A DNA stretch of 21,180 nucleotides from Hyphomicrobiales bacterium (GTDB lineage: Bacteria; Pseudomonadota; Alphaproteobacteria; Rhizobiales; Aestuariivirgaceae), in NCBI GenBank assembly GCA_012032065.1, contig JAAURV010000014.1, forward strand, positions 1-21,180, in the 5' to 3' direction. This document shows positions 15,661-21,180 of the stretch, piece after piece (the first letter of the stretch is position 1; each line of letters opens with the position of its first letter). The notes beneath the pieces are model-generated. The model saw only the letters and a list, made by a program, of their open reading frames with translations. It was not told where the DNA came from and did no database searches. Position numbers and translations under genes: made by a program.

Positions 15661-16458
15661 TCAGCCGTCCGCGGGATCCCACTGCTTGATATGGATCGCC
15701 GCCGCTGCGGCAGCCGCGGCGAGCAGGGCGAGGTTGGCGGTGGTTGGGGTTTCTTCGAAGGCTTGCGCCGCGGTTTCGAGGCGTGCTTGCGCGAAGCTGC
15801 GGGCCAGGCCCTTGAGTGCGTGCGCCGCGTCCTTCGCGCCGTTGCGGCTGCCTGCTTCGAAGGCGGCCGCGGCGGCGGATGCGAAGTGGGTCATCTCGCC
15901 GGCTGCCGCCGCCATCAATTGAAACCATGATCCCCTGGTCAAGCCTTTGCGGAGCGAACCGAGCGCGGCCACGGCTTCGCATACGTCCTTGGTTTCGGGC
16001 GCGGGCGCGGCATCGTTCGCCAATGCGGCTTCGATCGCCGCGCGCAGCTCGTTGCCGTTGGCGGGCTTCGGCAGCGCCTGGTCGAAGGCATCGCGCCAGT
16101 GGGAGAATTCGGTCGAGTCGGCAAGGAAAGCCGAGAGCGCCAGGATCGGCGTTTCAGCGCTCTTGCCGCCCAATGCGCGGATCGAGCGCGCCGCGGTGAC
16201 GCCATCCATCACCGGCATTTCGATGTCGAGCAGAATGATGTCGTAAGGCGCCGCTTCGGCGCGGTGAAAGGCTTCCTCGCCATCTTCCACCGCATCCACT
16301 TCGCAGCCCATGCGGCGCAGCAGCGCCGTCGTCACCACGCGCGACGCGGTCGAGTCTTCGGCATAGAGAATGCGCGGCCGCATGCCGTCGGCGCGGGTAA
16401 TTCCCGCTCCGCCGCGTTGCCGTGCCGCACTCGCGTTACGCATTCCGAACACACTCAC
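15661..16458 (-). CDS. Receiver-Hpt two-domain signalling protein
   Basis: A 265-residue protein with a response-regulator receiver followed by a histidine-phosphotransfer-like domain. The receiver spans about residues 27-145: acidic pair E34/D35 (RILYAEDS), phospho-acceptor D78 in ILLDIEMPVMDG, and K131 in QALPKPANG. The C-terminal all-helical part has AAHALKGLARSF with H213 in the HxLKG pattern of Hpt domains. There is no output or kinase domain, so it probably relays phosphate between an unlinked kinase and another regulator, as the tail of hybrid kinases does. The GTG at 16458 has AAAGG 8 bases upstream. ATG at 16443 or at 16383 (MRPRIL) are alternatives. The last 25 residues are alanine-rich. 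Confidence 0.87.
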   Translation of the reverse strand: MSVFGMRNASAARQRGGAGITRADGMRPRILYAEDSTASRVVTTALLRRMGCEVDAVEDGEEAFHRAEAAPYDIILLDIEMPVMDGVTAARSIRALGGKSAETPILALSAFLADSTEFSHWRDAFDQALPKPANGNELRAAIEAALANDAAPAPETKDVCEAVAALGSLRKGLTRGSWFQLMAAAAGEMTHFASAAAAAFEAGSRNGAKDAAHALKGLARSFAQARLETAAQAFEETPTTANLALLAAAAAAAAIHIKQWDPADG

Positions 16459-16601
16459 CGTTCGCGCCTTTTGAAGGTTAGGTTTGAACTTGAATGGTTT
16501 TTGAAAGGTGTGTGGCGGGGCCGATGCGGGCGTAGAGTTAACGAAGGGTAGTGATGTGTCCCGCGCGAAACTTTTCGAACACGATGTGCCGGCGGCAATA
16601 A

Positions 16602-17258
16602 TTACTTGGTCCCGAACATCCGGTCGCCGGCGTCGCCCAATCCTGGCACGATGTAGCCGTGGTCGTTCAAATGACTGTCCACCGCGGCGGTGAACACCGG
16701 CACATCGGGATGTTCTTCGTGGAAGTGCAGAATGCCTTCGGGAGCCGAGAGCAAGGTGACGAGCCGGATGTCCTGCGCGCCTTTCTCCTTTAACCGCCGC
16801 ACCGCGGCCGAAACCGAATTGCCGGTGGCGAGCATCGGATCGACCACGATAGTCCGGCGCTCGGCGATATCTTCCGGCACCTTCATGTAATATTCGACCG
16901 GCTGCAGCGTCTTGGGATCGCGGTAGAGCCCGATATGGCCCACGCGCGCGGAAGGAATGAGGGACAGCATGCCTTCGAGCAGTCCGTTCCCGGCGCGCAG
17001 CACCGAGACGATCACCAGCTTCTTGCCCTTGAGAATTGGCGCATCCATTTCGGCGAGTGGCGTCTCAATGGTCTGCGTCGTGATCGGCAGATCGCGGCAG
17101 ACTTCGTAAGCGAGCAGATGGCTGATCTCGTGCAGAAGCTGGCGGAACACGGCGGACGGAGTATGCTTGTCGCGCATCAGCGTCAGCTTGTGCAGGACCA
17201 GCGGATGATCGACGACGGTCAGGTTGTGAGGCGGCACGAAAGCGTTCTTGGGCGGCAT
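16602..17258 (-). CDS. upp: Uracil phosphoribosyltransferase
   Basis: Converts uracil and PRPP to UMP and pyrophosphate in pyrimidine salvage; cytoplasmic. The 218-residue chain shows HPLVLHKLTLMRDKHTPSAV near the N-terminus, SVLRAGNGLLEGML, and the PRPP-binding motif VVDPMLATGNS (138-148). It ends GLGDAGDRMFGTK as in the family. I choose the ATG at 17258 because GTGAGGAG lies 6-7 bases before it and the family N-terminus fits; the longer in-frame reading from 17327 is not supported. The gene diverges from the VOC gene with about 144 bases between them. Intact. Confidence 0.96.
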   Translation of the reverse strand: MPPKNAFVPPHNLTVVDHPLVLHKLTLMRDKHTPSAVFRQLLHEISHLLAYEVCRDLPITTQTIETPLAEMDAPILKGKKLVIVSVLRAGNGLLEGMLSLIPSARVGHIGLYRDPKTLQPVEYYMKVPEDIAERRTIVVDPMLATGNSVSAAVRRLKEKGAQDIRLVTLLSAPEGILHFHEEHPDVPVFTAAVDSHLNDHGYIVPGLGDAGDRMFGTK

Positions 17259-17362
17259 GATGAACTCCTCACCCTTCATGCCCCGGTCATTGGCTGAGAG
17301 ACAAGCGTGACGCCAGCGTCTATCCACCGCTATCGTGGGGCTTGAACGGCGGACGGCGATCG

Positions 17363-17392
17363 ATTACATAACGTAACTGTAGCAGTTACAAT
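17363..17392 (+). promoter_or_regulatory. Operator-like dyad in the promoter of the VOC-wrbA pair
   Basis: GTAACTG (17373-17379), TAG, CAGTTAC (17383-17389) is a perfect 7-bp inverted repeat. It overlaps a -10-like TACAAT (17387-17392), with a weak -35 candidate ATTACA (17363-17368) 18 bases upstream. A repressor of the MarR or HxlR kind would fit genes for electrophile and quinone detoxification. The regulator type is an inference. Confidence 0.5.
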
Positions 17393-17402
17393 AGGATCCG
17401 CC

Positions 17403-17899
17403 ATGTCAGCCAAAGCTCCCGCCATCCCGGCCGGAACCAAGATCGGCCATGTTCATCTGAAAGTCGCGGACATTCCCAGGGCGCTCAAGTTCTATTGCGA
17501 GGTGCTGGGCTTCGAACTGCAACAGATGTACGGCGACCAGGCCGCCTTCATTTCGGCCGGCGGCTACCACCACCATATCGGGCTCAACACCTGGGAGAGC
17601 AAGGGCGGTTCGCCGCCGCCGCGCGGGACGACTGGTCTCTTTCACACTGCCATTCTCTATCCGACACGCGCCGACCTCGCCAATGCGCTGAAGCGCCTGA
17701 TCCGGAATGGTGTCGAACTTGATGGCGCCTCCGATCACGGCGTGTCGGAAGCGCTCTATCTCGGGATCCCGATGAAAACGGCGTTGAGCTCTACTGGGAC
17801 AAACCGGAAAGCGCTTGGCCGCGTAACGCATCCGGCGGCATCGAGATGTTCACGCGCCGTCTCGATCTCGACGATCTTCTGAAACAAGCAACCACCTGA
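17403..17899 (+). CDS. VOC (glyoxalase/dioxygenase superfamily) protein, one apparent frameshift
   Basis: About 165 residues of the vicinal-oxygen-chelate superfamily, metal-dependent enzymes such as glyoxalases and ring-cleavage dioxygenases; substrate unknown. The first module reads IGHVHLKVADIPRALKFYCE, VLGFEL, HHIGLNTWESKGG. The second starts GLFHTAILYPTRADLANALK and, after a missing base near 17762, continues RDPDENGVELYWDKPESAWP and FTRRLDLDDLLKQATT. The metal-ligand positions H19 (GHVH) and the E of GVELYW are retained once the frame is repaired. AGGA precedes the ATG. It lies 11 bases before the wrbA-type gene and both follow one operator-like dyad, so they are probably one operon for quinone or electrophile stress. 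Confidence 0.87.
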
Positions 17900-17910
17900 A
17901 GGGGTCAAAC

Positions 17911-18509
17911 ATGACGAAAGTTCTCGTACTCTATTATTCCGCCTGGGGCCACATGGAGCAGATGGCCTATGCCGCCGCCGAGGGCGCGAAAGAAGCCGGC
18001 GCCACGGTCGATGTGAAACGCGTGGCCGAACTCGTGCCGGAGGATGTGGCCAAGGCCGCTCATTACAAGCTCGACCAGAAGGCACCCATCGCCGAACCTG
18101 ATGAACTGGCGAACTACGACGCAGTGATCTTCGGCGTCAGCACGCGCTTTGGTGGCATGACCTCGCAGCTCAAGAACTTCCTCGATCAGACCGGCGGGTT
18201 ATGGATGAAGGGCGCGCTGGTCGGCAAAGTCGCCTCCGCCATGTCATCAACCGCGACTCAGCACGGCGGGCAGGAAGCTTCGCTGCTTTCGCTTTATACA
18301 ACCGTCCTGCACCACGGCATGGTGATTGTCGGCCTGCCTTACGCCTATCAGGGCAGATGGGTGTGGACACACTGCGCGGCGGCTCGCCCTATGGCGCAAC
18401 AACCATGTCGGCCGGCGATGGTTCGCGCCAACCCTCGGCTCAGGAACTGGAAGCCGCAAAATGGCAAGGCGGCCACGTCGCCAAGATCGCGGCCAAGCTA
18501 ACAAAATAA
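17911..18509 (+). CDS. wrbA: WrbA-type NAD(P)H:quinone oxidoreductase, one apparent frameshift
   Basis: A flavodoxin-fold protein of 199 residues, predicted to use FMN to reduce quinones by two electrons and so avoid semiquinone radicals. It reads KVLVLYYSAWGHMEQMAYAA (phosphate-binding loop), VIFGVSTRFGGMTSQLKNFL, DQTGGLWMKGALVGK, and HHGMVIVGLPYAYQG. A missing C near 18354 changes frame, after which QMGVDTLRGGSPYGATTMSA, GDGSRQPSAQELEAA and the end KIAAKLTK follow as in the family. The start ATG at 17911 follows AAGGGG by 8 bases. It follows the VOC gene by 11 bases. A double-hairpin repeat lies right behind its stop. Confidence 0.92.
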
Positions 18510-18515
18510 ACCCGT

Positions 18516-18563
18516 CCTCTCCCGCTCGCGGGAGAGGAGGGGACCCATCGCGAAAGCGATGGG
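18516..18563. repeat. Double-hairpin intergenic repeat
   Basis: Arms CCTCTCCCGC (18516-18525) and GCGGGAGAGG (18528-18537) are exact complements. A second stem follows, CCCATCGC (18544-18551) and GCGATGGG (18556-18563), closed by a GAAA tetraloop. GAGGTGAGGGTG follows. This CTCTCCC/GGGAGAG plus GATGGG plus GGTGAGGG layout is common as a dispersed REP-like element in proteobacteria. Placed between the convergent wrbA and DUF1097 genes, it may also end transcription from both sides. Confidence 0.75.
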
Positions 18564-18578
18564 GAGGTGAGGGTGTGT

Positions 18579-19079
18579 CTACGCCGGTTTCGCCAGAGCG
18601 CCCGCGATCTTCTCCGAGGCATAGCCGAAGACGTTGCCGACGATCAGCGACAGAGCGGTAAGCGCCGCTGCCTTGAACACCGCGCCGCTGTTGCCGAGGA
18701 TAGCCGGATTGGCGAGCAGGACCGCGGCGGCGGTCGAGGCGTAGCCATAGACGGCAGCTGGAATTGTGGAAAGCAAAGGCACTTTCGCGCCGATTACCAA
18801 AACGAAGACCGAAATGCCGACCAACAGCGCGTTCACGATCAGACCCTGGCCCGCGCTTCCGATGATGACCAGCGTAATCGCCGCGAGGACAGCGCCCCAG
18901 ATGTGGGCGATGGCGGATTTCTTCAGACCATCTTCCTTGCCGCCCGTGTGGAAAAACGATCCCCAGCCGATGAACAATGCCCAAACGGCGAGAACGCCCG
19001 CGGCAGGGCCAAGGCATAGCCAGGTTGCCACGGCGGCCAACGCACCGATGACGATGGCCAAAGCTGTAATGATATCCAT
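18579..19079 (-). CDS. DUF1097-family integral membrane protein
   Basis: A 166-residue inner-membrane protein of unknown function, resembling the DUF1097 (YcdZ-like) family. It has about five hydrophobic segments, for example ITALAIVIGALAAVATWLCL, GVLAVWALFIGWGSFF, IWGAVLAAITLVIIGSAG, LIVNALLVGISVFVLVIGA and VFKAAALTALSLIVGNVFGY. The FIGWGSFFHTGG block is the family's recognisable motif. AAGGGGAAG lies about 6 bases before the ATG. It is intact and converges with the wrbA-type gene. No neighbour points to a substrate. Confidence 0.85.
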   Translation of the reverse strand: MDIITALAIVIGALAAVATWLCLGPAAGVLAVWALFIGWGSFFHTGGKEDGLKKSAIAHIWGAVLAAITLVIIGSAGQGLIVNALLVGISVFVLVIGAKVPLLSTIPAAVYGYASTAAAVLLANPAILGNSGAVFKAAALTALSLIVGNVFGYASEKIAGALAKPA

Positions 19080-19283
19080 GCGCTTCTTCCCCTTTTGCCA
19101 AGCAGGGAACGGACGGCTCTTGCGGCCGCACTACTCGAATCCCCGCATCAAACCGCCTCGCCTTCGGCAAGTCCCCACGGATTGATGCGCGAGACTTGCA
19201 TGGCCTGCGGCTTTTCGCAGCATGGACCTTCGTGTTGTCTAACCGGAGGTTGTTCTGGAGCGGAAAGCCCTGTTATCGCGTAT

Positions 19284-19736
19284 TCACGCGACCGATATAC
19301 GCCGGGGAGCGAGTGTGGCGACTGCCGCTTCCTGCGCCGCGACCTCCAGGACATGGTGGAAGGGCGAGAGCTCGCATACCGGATCGGCCGCCGTGGCGCG
19401 GCCTGCGAGCGCCAACGCCTGGCAGCGGCAGCCGCCGAAGTCCTTCTCGCGTTCGTCGCAGCTCGCGCACGGCTCCTTCATCCAACCCGTGCCGCGGAAA
19501 CGGTTGAAGCCGTCGGAGTCGTACCAGGCTTGCCGCACCGTGGTCTGGCGCACGTTGGGGAAGTCGAGGCCCGGCAGCATGCGGTCGATGACCATGGCGT
19601 CGTAGTCGCCGCTGGTGCCCAGGAACAGGCCGTCGCGGCCGTTGGGGGCATGGTCGACGGTATGGCCGGCCTCGGTCAGGCCTTTGACCATATAGGCCGC
19701 CGTCTGGGCATCATCCTCGATGACGAGCACGCGCAT
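19284..19736 (-). pseudogene. Chimera: response-regulator N-terminus joined to PqqE C-terminus
   Basis: One open frame of 150 codons whose halves belong to different families. Residues 1-58 (MRVLVIEDDAQTAAYMVKGL, then TEAGHTVDHAPNGRDG, YDAMVIDRMLPGLD) are an OmpR-type receiver up to the phospho-acceptor D51, with the rest of the receiver missing. Residues 54-150 (LPGLDFPNVRQTTVRQAWYD, SDGFNRFRGTGWMKEPC, ASCDEREKDFGGCRCQA, ADPVCELSPFHH) are the end of PqqE, the radical-SAM enzyme of pyrroloquinoline quinone synthesis, with its cluster cysteines (here C90, C93, C103, C105, C121). The junction is the shared LPGLD coded by 19577-19563. Neither half can work alone. It is either a deletion through microhomology or an assembly join. 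The last 20 residues are not family-like. Confidence 0.75.
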
Positions 19737-19770
19737 GCTTGGTTCGACCTATGTCTCTCCGGACGACGGC

Positions 19771-19789
19771 GATTCGCGGACCGCGAATC
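19771..19789. promoter_or_regulatory. Perfect 9-bp dyad upstream of the receiver start
   Basis: GATTCGCGG, A, CCGCGAATC is a perfect inverted repeat with a one-base centre. It lies 34-53 bases before the start codon at 19736. A regulator-binding site is plausible. No promoter boxes were clear beside it. Confidence 0.4.
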
Positions 19790-19841
19790 CTAGCCAGAAA
19801 TGGACGGCGCGTCCAAGTCATGCTCGCCTGCATTCAAAACC

Positions 19842-19913
19842 GTAGGGGCGACCCCATGTGGTCGCCCTCCATCGTGCGATGGCCCGAGGGCGACCACGCG
19901 GGGTCGCCCCTAC
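19842..19913. repeat. MITE-like 72-bp palindrome
   Basis: The ends GTAGGGGCGACCCC (19842-19855) and GGGGTCGCCCCTAC (19900-19913) are exact complements. The arms continue for another 14 bases (GTGGTCGCCCTC against GAGGGCGACCAC) with only two mismatches. A small inner stem CCATCG/CGATGG fills the centre. Twenty-eight-base arms with no coding capacity suggest a miniature mobile or REP-type element. Confidence 0.75.
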
Positions 19914-19946
19914 ATCATTCGTGACGGTTTTCGTGCCGGGATGCCG

Positions 19947-20773
19947 TCACACCGCCCGCGCGATCATCTCCACCGGCGCGATGACGCCGCGTTCAATGGC
20001 GTCCACCAAATTGCCGAGCTTCTGTTGGAAATCCGTGCCCATGACGATGTGGGTGCCGAGAGGCGGCAGTCCCCTCTCGGCGATCCGCGTCTTCGTCTTG
20101 GCGAAGAATTCCAGCGCAAACGCGCGCCGCTCGCGCTCGTTCACGACCTTGAGCCCGGCCTCGGTCAGCAGCCGCCGGTAGGTGCGTCATCGGCGACGAA
20201 GCTTGTCGCGCCCGTCGACGCCCACGGCACCGGAAAGATGATCTCGCCTGGGCCAGTCCGCATGACGTCATAGATGCCGAAGAACCCATCCGGCTTCAAG
20301 ACGCGCTTCACCTGAGCGAACAGCGTCGCCTTGTCGCCGATGTTCATGCCGACATGCAGCATATAGGCGCCGTCGAAGTTGCCGGCGGGAAACGGCAGCT
20401 CGAGCGCGCTGCCCTGCACGAACGTCACCTTGTCGGCGAGGCCGACGCGCTGCGACAGGGCGCGGGCAACGCGCACGAATTCGTCCGTCAGGTCGATGCC
20501 GGTGACTTGGCATTTCTGGTGATGGGCGAAATAGCGCGCCGGCCCGCCGATGCCGCAGCCGACGTCGAGCAGCTGCAGGCTCGGCCGCAGACCGAGCTGC
20601 TCCGCGAACGCGATCGTCGCCTCGCGGCCGCCGATGTGGAATTCGTCGCCCGTCGCCAGATCGTCGGGCTCCAGGCGCTCCGGATCCTTGCCGGATTTGC
20701 GCAGCGCCTCGAAGATCACAGCTTCGAGTGCACCGTGGGTGTAGTGCTGGGCAACGTTCTGCTCCACCGTCAT
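19947..20773 (-). CDS. Class I SAM-dependent methyltransferase, one apparent frameshift
   Basis: About 275 residues of the UbiE/Cfa-like class I fold, acceptor unknown. The first segment reads MTVEQNVAQHYTHGALEAVI, DDLATGDEFHIGGREATIAF, and motif I LLDVGCGIGGPARYFA (D70 to G76). It continues VTGIDLTDEFVRVA, GSALELPFPAGNFDGAYMLH and RVLKPDGFFGIYDVMR. After SFVADDA a base is missing near 20182 (CCC to CC on the coding strand). The chain then continues YRRLLTEAGLKVVNERERRA, TDFQQKLGNLVDAIERGVIA, ending MIARAV. GAGGAGG lies 6 bases before the ATG. It follows the MFS gene by 36 bases and is probably co-transcribed with it. Confidence 0.87.
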
Positions 20774-20809
20774 GGCTCGCCTCCTCGGTTTGGGCGCAGC
20801 CTCCGATTA

Positions 20810-21180
20810 TCACGTTTGTCGCGCTGGCGCCTGTGACCGAATGGAGCCCTCCACGCTCCACATCAGCACAGGGATCGCCAACCCGACTGCGATCGACAGC
20901 AGGGCTACGGCGGCCATGTTTTCCAGCGCGCCGTCCGGACGCACCGCCAGCATCTGTGCGGCGATGAACGATCCGGCCGTCGAGGCGAAATTCTGCACCG
21001 CCGACAGCAGCGACATGAATCCGGCGCGCTCGGCTGCCGCCGGCACCTTCGTCAGCGTCGCGCTGGTGGCCACGAACCGGCACGAGCTCACCAGCATGAA
21101 CAGCGGAAAAATCGCAATCACCGGCAGGCCGGGCACGCGCGTGAGCGAAAGCAGGAGCCAGGATGAACGACCGTGAGCAG
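20810..21180 (-). CDS. MFS transporter, C-terminal part (runs off the window)
   Basis: The frame is open to the window edge, so the gene begins beyond base 21180. What is visible is the last 122 residues: hydrophobic helices around PVIAIFPLFMLVSSCRFVAT, FMSLLSAVQNFASTAGSFIA and MAAVALLSIAVGLAIPVLMW, ending RSQAPARQT. The pattern SCRFV...RAGFMSLLSAVQNFAS matches the second half of major-facilitator drug or sugar efflux pumps. Substrate is unknown. The apparent start at 21136 is an internal GTG, not the true start. The methyltransferase gene follows closely on the same strand. Confidence 0.8.
   Translation of the reverse strand, partial: AHGRSSWLLLSLTRVPGLPVIAIFPLFMLVSSCRFVATSATLTKVPAAAERAGFMSLLSAVQNFASTAGSFIAAQMLAVRPDGALENMAAVALLSIAVGLAIPVLMWSVEGSIRSQAPARQT

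Noticed and set aside
19148..19354. A 68-codon minus-strand frame overlapping the PqqE end
   Set aside because: It could be the true PqqE C-terminus after another frame change, but no family motif appears in it, so I do not extend the gene.

Overview
The window looks like a GC-rich alphaproteobacterial chromosome segment, most likely Hyphomicrobiales (Rhizobiales) or a close relative. The main evidence is the minus-strand block Suv3-like helicase, S4-domain RNA-binding protein, seven-iron ferredoxin (fdxA) and CarD, an order familiar from that group. Intergenic palindromes with a CTAGAGCATG core fit the same picture. I cannot name a species. Most genes lie on the minus strand.

Layout. 1-262: tandem large palindromes. 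256-468: a cold-shock protein with a long leader. 827-1515: a DUF899 thioredoxin-like protein (+). 1545-2188: a VapBC toxin-antitoxin pair whose operator sits inside its promoter. 2319-3479: gene debris (a broken small gene, a 24-codon cupin tail, a probable truncated restriction-enzyme N-terminus) around an intact MT-A70 adenine methyltransferase. 3636-8385: carD, fdxA, S4 protein and helicase. 8572-8921: a small cupin (+). 8970-13713: a three-gene restriction-modification-like operon made of a short methylase-like subunit, an Eco57I-type methylase and a GIY-YIG-like/helicase protein. 14077-15513: an exported M1 metallopeptidase. 15661-16458: a receiver-Hpt signalling protein. 16602-17258: upp. 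17403-18509: a VOC protein and a WrbA-type quinone reductase (+). 18579-19079: a DUF1097 membrane protein. 19284-19736: a chimera of a response-regulator start and a PqqE end. 19842-19913: a MITE-like palindrome. 19947-21180: a class I methyltransferase and the end of an MFS transporter.

Ten reading frames are broken in places where the protein family continues in another frame. In every one, restoring one missing base repairs the frame, usually inside a short homopolymer. There are no compensating insertions. This is the pattern of residual sequencing error, so I annotate these as CDS with a noted frameshift rather than as dead genes. The truncated restriction-enzyme piece, the cupin tail and the response-regulator/PqqE fusion cannot be explained that way and are called pseudogenes or chimeras.

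The most interesting items are the restriction-modification-like operon, where one methylase-like subunit keeps the SAM motif but lacks NPPY and the other has NPPY with a degenerate SAM motif; the leaderless-looking vapB promoter; the CarD protein with a 127-residue histone-H1-like tail; and the response-regulator/PqqE junction.
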